DNA of 32,625 bases from Rhodoferax sp. GTDB taxonomy: Bacteria; Pseudomonadota; Gammaproteobacteria; Burkholderiales; Burkholderiaceae_C. The stretch's first letter is position 1, and each line of letters starts with the position of its first letter. Below are positions 23,180-30,879 of this stretch, piece after piece. The stretch lies in assembly GCA_031291305.1 (NCBI GenBank), contig JARLJH010000055.1, positions 1 to 32,625 on the forward strand, given 5' to 3'. The notes beneath the pieces were generated by a model. It saw only the letters and a program-made list of their open reading frames with translations, did not search any database and had not been told where the DNA came from. Both the position numbers and the translations under genes were made by a program.

Positions 23180-24574
23180 TCAGTGCTTGACTACCAGCTT
23201 GGCGTGGATTTTTTGCGTGGTGCGCCACACCACCCACAGCACCACCGGCACCATTGCGCCAGCAGCCATTTCGGGGTTGATCGGCAGGCCCGCTGCCTTG
23301 AGCGCCTTGCCGCCGTACAGCAGCAAGCTGATCACGTAGTACGAGATAGCGGCAATCGACAAGCCTTCCACCGTGCTCTGCAACTGCAGCTGCATCTCTT
23401 GGCCACGCGTGAGCTTGCCCAGCAGCACCTGGTTTTGATCCTCGGTCGCGATGTTGACCCGGGTGCGCAGCAAATCGCTGGCACGCGCCACCCGCTCTGA
23501 CAGCGAGGCCAGTCGCCGCGCCGTGGAGGCCACCGTGGCCATGGCAGGCGACAAGCGGTGCTGCAGAAACTCACCAATCATCTGTGTGCCCGGAATGGCT
23601 TTTTCGCGCAGCTCGGCCAGGCGCTGATTGACGATCGTGTAGTAGGCCTGGCTGGCAGAAAAGCGGTAGATGTTTTCCGCCGTGGCGCGCTCCACGGTGG
23701 CCGCCAGTGACACCAGGGTGTCGAGCAACTCCTGATCAGAAGCGCTTTTGCTTTCCAGGCGTGCCGTGATGACCGACAACTCATTTTCGGCCTGGGAGAG
23801 CATGGGCGCCAACGCCTTGACCGCAGGCAAGCCGCGCAGCGCCAGCAGGCGGTAGATTTCCAACTCCAGCAAGCGCGAGGCAATGCGCCCGGCACGGGTC
23901 TGACTGGTGCCCTCGGGCGCGATGACCAGCATGCGCTCAAAACCATCCTTTTGCAGGCGGAACTGCGTCACCGCCCAGGAGTGCCCCAAAGGCTGACCCT
24001 GGCCCGGCAAGCCCACCCGGACACTGCCGGGCTCGGCCACATTGAGCGCATTGCTGCCCATCAACGACGCCACCACCGTCTTGCCACCCAGCCAGGTAAC
24101 AGCCTGCGCCATCAGCGCTTGCGTGTCGTCCAGCGGGGCGTTGAGCATGACCAATTGCACCGCCGACACCGTGCGTCCGGGAATCTGCTGCAACCACTGC
24201 GTAGACACCGCCAGATGCTGCATCAGCTCGGGCTCCACCGCGCCCAGCATGGCGTGTCCGGGCAAGGCCTGCACCACGCTGTAGCGTGAAAACTCGCTAT
24301 GACGCTCCCACTTGACGGTACAGCCGTCCAGGCGCAGGCGCAAAAAGTTGTCCTGCAAGCTGTCAGCAGCCAGTTCAGACTGACCCGGCAGCAGGCGCAA
24401 ATGCGCACAGGCCATGTCACGCGTCACGCCCTCGTGCAGCACGGCCACATCCACCACCAGCGCAGGCAGGCGGATGCGCGCCGATGGTCGGGCGTGTACC
24501 TCGTTGTGCACCGAGATGCGCAAGGCGTCATCTGGAGGAAGAAAAGCTTGAGTGGGCGTGGCAGTGTCTTGCAT
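23180..24574 (-). CDS. DUF3422 family membrane protein
   Basis: 464 residues from ATG 24574 (MQDTATPTQAFLPPD); a longer frame to 24727 adds Cys-rich sequence unlike the family. Recognisable DUF3422 features are VHNEVHARPSARIRLPALV near the start, CAHLRLLP, VKWERHSEFSRYS, and a long helical region (about 270-405) before two hydrophobic segments near the carboxy end (GLSIAAISYYVISLLLYGG and MVPVVLWVVWR). The family is widespread in proteobacteria, resembles CorA-like membrane architecture with two terminal helices, and has no assigned function. The gene stands alone on this strand. Confidence 0.85.
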   Translation of the reverse strand: MQDTATPTQAFLPPDDALRISVHNEVHARPSARIRLPALVVDVAVLHEGVTRDMACAHLRLLPGQSELAADSLQDNFLRLRLDGCTVKWERHSEFSRYSVVQALPGHAMLGAVEPELMQHLAVSTQWLQQIPGRTVSAVQLVMLNAPLDDTQALMAQAVTWLGGKTVVASLMGSNALNVAEPGSVRVGLPGQGQPLGHSWAVTQFRLQKDGFERMLVIAPEGTSQTRAGRIASRLLELEIYRLLALRGLPAVKALAPMLSQAENELSVITARLESKSASDQELLDTLVSLAATVERATAENIYRFSASQAYYTIVNQRLAELREKAIPGTQMIGEFLQHRLSPAMATVASTARRLASLSERVARASDLLRTRVNIATEDQNQVLLGKLTRGQEMQLQLQSTVEGLSIAAISYYVISLLLYGGKALKAAGLPINPEMAAGAMVPVVLWVVWRTTQKIHAKLVVKH

Positions 24575-24755
24575 GAGGTCTATTTTGCAGGGTTTCAATG
24601 TCTGACGGCACCGTGCAAAGCTTTCCCCGCGCGAAAATCCTGGCCGACACCTGCTGGCGCAGCAGGTCACGACCGCTTTGGGTACATTCAGCGTATCGGC
24701 GGTTTTGGCGCAGCAGCCTGAACCCACTTGTCACCAGCACTTTCAGGATCACACC

Positions 24756-24809
24756 ATGGAATTCACCCCGGTCTTTTTTGTCCCGCATACCCTCGGCATG
24801 CCGTCATGA
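24756..24809 (+). CDS. Possible 17-residue leader peptide before the esterase
   Basis: ATG 24756 follows AGGATCACACC, a better ribosome binding site than that of the esterase. It encodes MEFTPVFFVPHTLGMPS and its TGA overlaps the esterase ATG by two bases. Translation of this frame could couple to the esterase. It may instead be a chance frame. Confidence 0.3.
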   Translation: MEFTPVFFVPHTLGMPS

Positions 24810-25501
24810 GCGCCTCAGTCTCGCGAACTGGCGATCTGCAAACCAACCCGGCGCTGGGTCTGTCATTCAGGTTGATGCAACCCGTTGCAGCCCAGCCGCG
24901 CCACTGCGTGATCCTGCTGCACGGTGTTGGCAGCAATGAGGCCAACATGGCTGAGCTGGCCCGTGGCATGCCCCCCGACACGCTTGTCATCCTGCCGCGT
25001 GGTCCCTTGACACTCGGCCCTGGCCAGTACGCCTGGTTTCGCGTGGCGTTTGGTGCCAACGGGCCCAGCATCAATGCCGAAGAAGCCGAGCGCAGCCGCC
25101 TGACGTTGATCCACTTTGTGCAGCAGGTACAACTCAAATACGGCATCACGCCGGCCAACACGGTCATTGCGGGCTTTAGCCAGGGCGGCATCATGAGCGC
25201 CAGCGTGGCCCTGAGCACGCCGGAATCCGTCGCAGGGTTTGGCCTGCTGTCGGGACGCATCCTGCCAGAACTTGATGCAAGTCTGGCCTCCCGCGAACGG
25301 CTGGCGACGCTCAAGGCCTTTGTCAGCCATGGCGAACAGGACCCAGTGCTGCCAGTGGCCTGGGCACACCGCTCGGACGCGATGCTGACGCAATTGGGTG
25401 TGCCGCACGAATATCATCTGTACCCCATGGACCACGGCATCAGCGATGCCATGCACGCCGACTTTTTGACATGGCTAACTTCGCTGAACACACGGCCTTG
25501 A
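24806..25501 (+). CDS. Phospholipase/carboxylesterase family hydrolase
   Basis: 231 residues from ATG 24806, alpha/beta hydrolase of the carboxylesterase (YpfH/Est) group. Visible residues: oxyanion region LLHGVGSNEANM (about 38-49), nucleophile Ser125 in AGFSQGGIM, the acid Asp in SHGEQDPVLP and the His in PMDHGISDAM. This family hydrolyses short ester bonds, including acyl groups on lipids or proteins; the natural substrate is not predictable. Cytoplasmic, as no signal peptide is seen. Its own ribosome binding site is weak, and the short frame at 24756 may drive its translation. The next gene starts 13 bases after its stop. Confidence 0.88.
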   Translation: MSASVSRTGDLQTNPALGLSFRLMQPVAAQPRHCVILLHGVGSNEANMAELARGMPPDTLVILPRGPLTLGPGQYAWFRVAFGANGPSINAEEAERSRLTLIHFVQQVQLKYGITPANTVIAGFSQGGIMSASVALSTPESVAGFGLLSGRILPELDASLASRERLATLKAFVSHGEQDPVLPVAWAHRSDAMLTQLGVPHEYHLYPMDHGISDAMHADFLTWLTSLNTRP

Positions 25502-25514
25502 ACCCAACCAAAAC

Positions 25515-26075
25515 ATGCAGACATTCAGCGTTCAAACTCTCATCACCATGCAATACTGCACGGCGCGCGCACTGCTTGCCAACGACGACGTGCTGGTTCT
25601 GCTGCATATCGGCGCAGAGCAGACAGGTATCGCTGTAGGTAACAGTGCTTTGCCGGAAGTGGCATTGACCCTGTCCATCGGGTCGCAAAAAACCGCCCGT
25701 GAGTATTTCAAACACGCGCCACCCAGCATGCTTGAACTCGAGAACGCCATCGTCACGGTGGAAGATGAAATCACCCGCGCACGCAGCCTGATGCCCACTG
25801 GCGCAAGTCTTGTCACCATCGACCCGACCATTCGCAAGATCGCCATCCTGTCTGGCATGGCCGCAGAGCAAGTCATGTGTTTGCCGATTGAAGCCATGGA
25901 GCGCACGTTTGACCAATTGGCACAGGTGTCCCTGGGCCGCCCGGCTTCCCTTGACAAGCTGCCTGCTGACAACGGCTTTGCCGCCACCTTGCTGATCCTG
26001 CGCGAATTCATGCACCATCTGCAATTTACCAACATCACCGCACTGCACGCTGATCGTCGAATTGCTTCAATATAG
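25515..26075 (+). CDS. Unrecognised conserved-looking protein
   Basis: 186 residues, not assigned to a family. It begins MQTFSVQTLITMQYCTARALL and later has AREYFKHAPPSMLELENAI and a carboxy-terminal FAATLLILREFMHHLQFTNI. There is no signal peptide, membrane segment or Cys cluster. Base use matches its neighbours and the frame is long, so it is probably a real gene, likely co-transcribed with the esterase 13 bases upstream. The ribosome binding site is poor and an ATG at 25548 is an alternative start. Confidence 0.6.
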   Translation: MQTFSVQTLITMQYCTARALLANDDVLVLLHIGAEQTGIAVGNSALPEVALTLSIGSQKTAREYFKHAPPSMLELENAIVTVEDEITRARSLMPTGASLVTIDPTIRKIAILSGMAAEQVMCLPIEAMERTFDQLAQVSLGRPASLDKLPADNGFAATLLILREFMHHLQFTNITALHADRRIASI

Positions 26076-26143
26076 ATAGCTGATAACGTTTAATTCACGA
26101 CTTGAGGAAATTCCCCTGTCCAGACATCAGCCGATTTGCGCCT

Positions 26144-26638
26144 TCAAACCTGATGCCGCACATGCGCCAGCAACCCCTCACACGCATCCTCCACCAAATC
26201 CAGCACGGTCTCAAAGCCTTGCCCGCCGCCGTAATACGGGTCGGGCACCACCGGGCTGTCGGAATGCTGGCAAAACTCGGTCAGGCGGCGCAGCTTGTGC
26301 TGGTGCTCAGCAGGGCAGTCGTCCTGCAGCAGCGCCAGGTTGTCCCAGTCCATGGCCAGGATCAGATCAAAGTTGGTGTAATCGGCCTCGGTGACTTGGC
26401 GGGCGCGCAGGGCTGACAGGTCATAACCGCGCTTGGCCGCCGCTGCTTGCGAGCGCGCATCGGGCGGGCTTGCCGGGTGGTAGTTGTGGGTGCCAGCCGA
26501 ATCGACGTGCACCTGGTTCGTCAGGCCGTGGTCCGCTACTTTTTGGCGGAAAACGCCGTCAGCCGTGGGGCTACGGCAGATGTTGCCCATGCAGACGAAG
26601 AGAACCGAATAACGCACGGGTTTGTTCTGTTTGTTCAT
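26144..26638 (-). CDS. Low-molecular-weight protein-tyrosine phosphatase
   Basis: 164 residues. The active-site loop C-X5-R-S is at Cys16-Arg22 in VCMGNICRSP, at the usual place near the amino end, and the general-acid Asp is in PDPYYGGGQGFE near the carboxy end. Such cytoplasmic enzymes dephosphorylate tyrosine residues, or in related forms arsenate. The lack of a capsule or arsenate operon leaves the substrate open. ATG 26638 gives the expected short amino-terminal extension. The next gene upstream (rhodanese) is on the same strand, separated by 82 bases including a dispersed repeat. Confidence 0.9.
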   Translation of the reverse strand: MNKQNKPVRYSVLFVCMGNICRSPTADGVFRQKVADHGLTNQVHVDSAGTHNYHPASPPDARSQAAAAKRGYDLSALRARQVTEADYTNFDLILAMDWDNLALLQDDCPAEHQHKLRRLTEFCQHSDSPVVPDPYYGGGQGFETVLDLVEDACEGLLAHVRHQV

Positions 26639-26667
26639 ACCCGTATTGTGCCGGATATGTATAGGTG

Positions 26668-26713
26668 ATTTAGCCCCTCAGCCCCCGTATCAGCAGGGCA
26701 AGCAGCTAGTATT
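26668..26713 (-). repeat. Dispersed short repeat, copy 2
   Basis: Read on the minus strand: CTAGCTGCT, 16 bases ending in ACGG, then GGGCT and an AT-rich end. It lies between the phosphatase start and the rhodanese stop. Confidence 0.6.
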
Positions 26714-26720
26714 TGTATAG

Positions 26721-27194
26721 CTACGAGCGCGGCACCGGGGTGGTTGGGTTGGCAGCATTCAGGCCACCCTTGACCTTCCACTCGTTGAAGCCACCCTGCA
26801 GGATGCGCACGTTTTCATACCCCGCCACGCGCAGGGCAAAACCGGCCTGGGCCGACAGCGAGCCGGTGTTGCAGTACAGCAGCACGGGTTTGTCTTTGGG
26901 GATGCGGCTGCGTTCAGCCAGCACGCGGCGCCATTCGATGTTGATGGCGTTGGGGATGTGGCTTTTGGCGAATTGGTCGGCGTCTCGCGTGTCGATCACC
27001 ACCAGTTTGCTCCAGTCGCCAGCGGGAATCTGCTCGGCCAAAATGGTGGCGCCGCTGTAATCGGCAAAGTCCAGATAGGCGGCCATGGCGTCCATGGTGA
27101 CGCTGTCGTCTGCCAAAGCCAGCGTGGGAGCAGCATGCAAACCCAGAGCCAACAGAATAAGCACCAGGTTTCGTCTGCCTTTGAAGTGATTCAT
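26721..27194 (-). CDS. Exported rhodanese-domain protein
   Basis: 157 residues. A signal peptide (about 1-28: positively charged start, hydrophobic core, ending LALA) places it in the periplasm. The rhodanese domain spans about 48-145, with VVIDTRDADQFAKSHIPNAI and the active-site loop CNTGSLS at Cys108. Single-domain rhodaneses transfer sulphane sulphur; the acceptor is unknown. It is divergent from the permease operon across a region with a perfect FNR palindrome. The stop codon lies within a TATAGCTAC stretch resembling the dispersed repeat's edge. Confidence 0.88.
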   Translation of the reverse strand: MNHFKGRRNLVLILLALGLHAAPTLALADDSVTMDAMAAYLDFADYSGATILAEQIPAGDWSKLVVIDTRDADQFAKSHIPNAINIEWRRVLAERSRIPKDKPVLLYCNTGSLSAQAGFALRVAGYENVRILQGGFNEWKVKGGLNAANPTTPVPRS

Positions 27195-27214
27195 GCAAAG
27201 CGTCTTTCAAACCA

Positions 27215-27228
27215 TTGATCTGGATCAA
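27215..27228. promoter_or_regulatory. Perfect FNR/ANR-type palindrome
   Basis: TTGAT-CTGG-ATCAA is an exact FNR consensus. Its centre (27221.5) is 28 bases before a -10-like CATATT at 27250-27255 reading toward the permease genes, the geometry of activation from -41.5. Toward the rhodanese it lies 21 bases before the start codon, where bound FNR would more likely repress. Confidence 0.75.
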
Positions 27229-27330
27229 TTTTAAGTCGCTGGTCACGCGCATATTTCACACAGACATGGCTGCCTGTGTGACATTTCTGGCATTCTGGTG
27301 GGTTTTCAACCTGTTTTTGAGTTCGTGATT

Positions 27331-27374
27331 GATAGCGCTATGTTCTTTATTGATAAGGGCTGGAGCCCTATTTC
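27331..27374 (+). repeat. Dispersed short repeat, copy 3
   Basis: ATAGCGCTA, 16 bases, GGGCTGGAGCCC then T-rich sequence. It lies in the predicted leader of the permease transcript. Confidence 0.5.
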
Positions 27375-27429
27375 TTATAAATTTCAGGCCAGCCTGCGTC
27401 TTTTACAACTCGTTACCGTCTTCCCTGGC

Positions 27430-28476
27430 ATGAACACCATCGCCGCTCCTTTGAAAAACTGGCCCACGCGCCAGCCCGTGCTGTTTTTGATCCTGGCCGC
27501 CGTGGCCTGGCTGCTGCTGTACAACCTGCTCAACGCGGGGTCTGAAGCGCTGGTAGCCGCCCTGCCCGTGGACCGCGACAGCCATCTGGGCGGCGCGCTG
27601 CAGTTCTTCTTTTACGACACGCCCAAGGTGCTGATGCTGCTGACCGGCGTGGTGTTTGTCATGGGCATGATCAACAGCTATTTCACGCCAGAGCGCACCC
27701 GCGCCATGCTGGCCGGGCGCAGCGAAGGCGTGGCCAATGTGATGGCCGCCAGCCTGGGCATCGTGACGCCGTTTTGCAGTTGCTCGGCGGTGCCGCTGTT
27801 CATTGGTTTTGTGCAGGCGGGCGTGCCGCTGGGGGTGACGTTCTCGTTTTTGATCTCGGCGCCCATGGTCAACGAGGTGGCGCTGACGCTGCTGTTTGGC
27901 ATGTTTGGCTGGAAAGTCGCCCTGCTGTATTTGAGCTTGGGGCTGAGCGTGGCGATTGTGGCGGGCTGGATCATTGGCCGCCTGAAGATGGAAGCCCACT
28001 TGGAAGACTGGGTGCGCGACATGCCCAAAACCTCGGCAGACTTTGACGCCGGCGCGATGACGCTGGGCGACCGCATCGAAGGCGGCGTTGACTCAGTGCG
28101 GCAAATTGTTGGCAAGGTCTGGCCGTACATCCTGGGCGGCATTGCCGTGGGCGCACTGATCCACGGTTACGTGCCCGAGGATTTCATGGCCAGCTTCATG
28201 GGCAAAGAGGCTTGGTGGAGCGTGCCGCTGGCGGTGATCATGGGTGTGCCGATGTACACCAACGCCGCTGGCGTGATCCCGATCGTGCAGGCGCTGCTGG
28301 CCAAAGGCGCGGCGCTGGGCACGGTGCTGGCGTTCATGATGAGCGTGATTGCCTTGTCGCTGCCTGAGATGATCATCCTGCGCAAGGTACTGAAAGTCCG
28401 GCTGATCGCCACCTTTGCCGGTGTGGTGGCAACGGGTATCCTGCTGGTGGGTTTTGTGTTTAATGCTGTACTTTGA
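27430..28476 (+). CDS. UPF0718-type permease
   Basis: 349 residues from ATG 27430 (MNTIAAPLKNWPTRQP). A frame open to 27298 would translate the dispersed repeat in the leader, so the later start is chosen; its ribosome binding site is weak. About eight to ten membrane segments are visible. The family signature TPFCSCSAVPLFIGFVQAG is near residue 115, and PMYTNAAGVIPIVQALLAKG is in the second half, the two-fold repeat expected of these permeases. The substrate is unknown; related proteins are found with thioredoxin-like partners in bacteria and archaea, as here. A soluble loop (about 178-215) separates the halves. Confidence 0.88.
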   Translation: MNTIAAPLKNWPTRQPVLFLILAAVAWLLLYNLLNAGSEALVAALPVDRDSHLGGALQFFFYDTPKVLMLLTGVVFVMGMINSYFTPERTRAMLAGRSEGVANVMAASLGIVTPFCSCSAVPLFIGFVQAGVPLGVTFSFLISAPMVNEVALTLLFGMFGWKVALLYLSLGLSVAIVAGWIIGRLKMEAHLEDWVRDMPKTSADFDAGAMTLGDRIEGGVDSVRQIVGKVWPYILGGIAVGALIHGYVPEDFMASFMGKEAWWSVPLAVIMGVPMYTNAAGVIPIVQALLAKGAALGTVLAFMMSVIALSLPEMIILRKVLKVRLIATFAGVVATGILLVGFVFNAVL

Positions 28477-28516
28477 GCACCGCCAGCCGCCGCACCATCG
28501 ATCACCCGGAGACTTC

Positions 28517-29455
28517 ATGGCCAACCGCTTTCTCACTGTCGCCATCACCCTGACCAGCACGTTGGTCGCCAGCCTTATCGCCCTACCCGCCTGGGCGGTC
28601 GAGGTCAGCTTCAAACCGGTGGCCAACGGCGTCTACGCCTACATCGGCGACACCGAGGGCCGCACCTATGACAACGAAGGTCTGAACGCCAACATCGGCC
28701 TGGTGGTCACCCCGGCAGGTGCAGTGCTGATCGACAGCGGACCGACCTTTCAGGTGGCAGCCAAGATCGAGGCGGCGGCTCGCCAAGTGACTGATCAGCC
28801 GATCAAATGGGTCATCAACACCGGCGGGCAGGACCACCGCTGGCTGGGTGACGGCTATTTTTCGGCCAAAGGCATGGCCACCATCGCCCACGCAGACGCG
28901 CAAGCTGACATGAAGGCACGCGCCCGTGAGCACATGGACGGCCTGAAGGTCTTGAAAGAACGGCTGGACGGCACCGTGCCGACACTGCCTACACGCTTTA
29001 TCAGCGGGCCGGTCACACAGCTGGAACTGGGCGGCACGGTGCTGCAACTCCAACACGCGCACGGCGGCCACACCCCCGGCGACATGCTGGTGTGGCTGCC
29101 GCAACAGGGTGTGCTGTTTTCAGGGGACATGGTGTATGTGGACCGTGTGCTGGGCCTGATCGATGTCAGCTCCGGCAAGAACTGGCTGGAATCGTTCGCG
29201 CTGATTGATGCGCTGAAGCCGCCGATCATCGTGCCCGGTCATGGCCACGTCACCAACCTGCCCACCGCCCAGGCGCAAACGCGTGACCTGCTGCTGGCGC
29301 TGCGTGCACACATGAAAAAGGCCCTGGACAACGGTGTGAATGTGGATGCCGCGGTGAAGAGTTTCGACGGCAAACCCTACGCCCAGCTGATCCACGCCGA
29401 CGTGTGGATACCCCAACTGGCCAACCACACCTACTTGGAAATGGAGCGCGAATGA
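28517..29455 (+). CDS. Exported metallo-beta-lactamase-fold protein with degenerate metal motif
   Basis: 312 residues from ATG 28517 (GGAG upstream). A signal peptide ends near LPAWA (residue 27), giving a periplasmic protein. The fold is clear: GVYAYIGDTEG, VVTPAGAVLIDSGPT (about 63-77), GHTPGDMLVWLP (about 184-195), LFSGDMVYVDR (200-210) and VPGHGHV (239-245). The usual HxHxDH box is instead TGGQDH (102-107), so two site-1 His are missing while Asp106, His107, His185, Asp204 and His242 remain. Zinc-dependent hydrolysis may be altered or limited to one metal. Its place between the permease and thioredoxin-like genes suggests a shared pathway. Confidence 0.85.
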   Translation: MANRFLTVAITLTSTLVASLIALPAWAVEVSFKPVANGVYAYIGDTEGRTYDNEGLNANIGLVVTPAGAVLIDSGPTFQVAAKIEAAARQVTDQPIKWVINTGGQDHRWLGDGYFSAKGMATIAHADAQADMKARAREHMDGLKVLKERLDGTVPTLPTRFISGPVTQLELGGTVLQLQHAHGGHTPGDMLVWLPQQGVLFSGDMVYVDRVLGLIDVSSGKNWLESFALIDALKPPIIVPGHGHVTNLPTAQAQTRDLLLALRAHMKKALDNGVNVDAAVKSFDGKPYAQLIHADVWIPQLANHTYLEMERE

Positions 29456-29464
29456 TTGATCAGG

Positions 29465-29511
29465 AATATGGCTCTAGCCCCCGTATTCATTGCGCAAGCA
29501 GCTATTTTTTT
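29465..29511 (-). repeat. Dispersed short repeat, copy 4
   Basis: On the minus strand: AAATAGCTGCTTGCGC, ACGG, GGGCTAGAGCC. It fills the gap between the metallo-beta-lactamase-fold gene and the thioredoxin-like gene. Confidence 0.6.
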
Positions 29512-29524
29512 GAAAGAGGACATC

Positions 29525-29761
29525 ATGGACATCAAAGTACTCGGCACCGGCTGTGCCAACTGCAAAAACACCTTGGCGCTGATTGACCAGGTGGCCAAAG
29601 CCAAGGGCGTGGCCGTCACCTTGACCAAGGTCGAGGAACTGCGCGACATCATGGGCTACGGCGTGATGAGCACGCCCGGCGTAGTGATCAACGGCAAGGT
29701 GGTGCACGCCGGTGGCGTGCCCAGCCGCGACAAGGTAGAGCAGTGGTTCGCTGCCGCTTGA
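29525..29761 (+). CDS. Small thioredoxin-fold protein (redox-active disulphide type)
   Basis: 78 residues from ATG 29525, with AGAGGA just upstream; the longer frame to 29456 passes through the dispersed repeat. The motif GTGCANCKNT gives a redox CxxC at about Cys11-Cys14, and MSTPGVVINGKVVHAGGVPS is the cis-Pro region of the Thioredoxin_3 family. No signal peptide, so it is cytoplasmic. Such proteins occur beside UPF0718-type permeases and probably supply electrons to or take them from the transported compound or its handling enzyme; that is an inference. Confidence 0.88.
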   Translation: MDIKVLGTGCANCKNTLALIDQVAKAKGVAVTLTKVEELRDIMGYGVMSTPGVVINGKVVHAGGVPSRDKVEQWFAAA

Positions 29762-29788
29762 ACCGTCTGATCGCAACTTGAATCTGGC

Positions 29789-30310
29789 TTGAACTGCCTG
29801 ACCACCGCCTGGACCGCCCACGCGCCCGAGTTGCGTGGCTGGCTGCGGCATCGCACGCGCAATACGGCGCTGGCCGATGACCTGCTGCAAGACCTGTTTT
29901 TGAAGGCATTGCGCCAGGGCGAACGCTTCTGTGAACTGAACAACGCCCGCGCCTGGCTGTTCGAGGTAGCGCGCAACCTGCTGGCCGACCACCTGCGGGT
30001 GGCGCATCACATGGTCGATCTGCCTGACGATCTGGTGGCACAGAGCGACGACATCGACACCGTCGATCACCTGACCGGCTGCCTGCCGCGGGTGCTGTCG
30101 GAACTGAGTGCGCCTGACCGCGAAGCCATCACCCTGTGCGACCTGCAAGGCATGGCGCAGGCCGACTTTGCGCGCGCCAAGGGCTTGACGCTGAGTGCCG
30201 CCAAGTCGCGTGTCCAGCGTGCGCGGGTCAGGCTGCGCGCGCAGATGAGCGAGGCTTGCCAGGTCACGCTGGATGAGACCGGCCGGGTTGCTGACTTTGT
30301 ACCGCGTTGA
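29789..30310 (+). CDS. SigZ-like ECF RNA polymerase sigma factor
   Basis: 173 residues. Region 2 has LADDLLQDLFLKALRQG and NNARAWLFEVARNLLADHLR; region 4 has LSELSAPDREAITLCDLQGMAQADFAR-like helices and AAKSRVQRARVRLRAQM. These match SigZ-type ECF factors. The frame begins at TTG 29789: a TGA at 29768 closes it upstream and no ATG is available. A short Cys-containing carboxy-terminal part (SEACQVTLDETGRV) follows region 4. It ends the permease, hydrolase-fold and thioredoxin-like block, 27 bases after the latter, without an anti-sigma gene, so it may respond to the pathway's own redox state. Confidence 0.83.
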   Translation: MNCLTTAWTAHAPELRGWLRHRTRNTALADDLLQDLFLKALRQGERFCELNNARAWLFEVARNLLADHLRVAHHMVDLPDDLVAQSDDIDTVDHLTGCLPRVLSELSAPDREAITLCDLQGMAQADFARAKGLTLSAAKSRVQRARVRLRAQMSEACQVTLDETGRVADFVPR

Positions 30311-30339
30311 CATGCGGCATTGGCACACGATATTGTTTG

Positions 30340-30382
30340 TATAGCTGCTCACCCTGATCAATCAAGGGCTAGCAGCCAAAAA
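30340..30382 (+). repeat. Dispersed short repeat, copy 5
   Basis: TATAGCTGCT, 16 bases, GGGCTAGCAGCCAAAAA. The GCTGCT and AGCAGC arms can pair. It follows the sigma factor gene. Confidence 0.6.
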
Positions 30383-30453
30383 CACTTCATGGTGCGGAGG
30401 TCACACCGCCCGCAGTGAACCAGCGCCTACTGCCGCAGGAAACAGTAGCGGCG

Positions 30454-30879
30454 TTATTGCACCACCAGTTCGACGCGCCGGTTACGCGCGCGTCCGGCAT
30501 CGGCGTCATTGCTGGCAACCGGCGCCAGGTTGGCCACGCCACGTGCCAGCAAGCGTTTGCCGTCGATCTGGTATTGCCGGATCAGCGCGTCCGCCACCGC
30601 CTGGGCGCGCTGTTGCGACAAGGCCAGGTTGGCGTCCAGGCCACCCTCACTGTCGGTATGGCCAACCAGATAGACCTTCAGAGCAGGCTGTTGGCGCAGC
30701 AACTTGGCGATTTCATCGAGCTGCGCCTTCGATTCGGCTTTCAGCACGGCCTTGGCGGTATCGAAATAGATGCCATATAGCGCGATTTTTCCATCGCTTT
30801 GCAGACCCTTTTTCAGGGCAGCGGCATCGACCGTCACTTGACCGCCGAGCATCGCCTGCGGTTCGGCGATCTCAAGATA
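30454..30879 (-). pseudogene. OmpA-like carboxy-terminal half of a disrupted DUF4892-OmpA gene
   Basis: The OmpA peptidoglycan-binding domain is intact: GIYFDTAKAVLKAES, VYLVGHTDSEGG, LSQQRAQAVADALI and the end RARNRRVELVVQ. It lacks its own start and signal peptide. Joining it across the IS630 element, with one TA kept, restores an unbroken frame: the upstream fragment ends FTAT-, then YLEIAEPQAMLGG continues into this domain. It was therefore the anchoring half of an outer-membrane-associated protein. An internal ATG (30852) gives a 132-residue frame, but that product would not be exported. Confidence 0.85.

Noticed and set aside
27298-27429. Longer amino terminus for the permease
   Set aside because: This part translates the dispersed repeat copy in the leader and has no match to the family; ATG 27430 gives the usual start.
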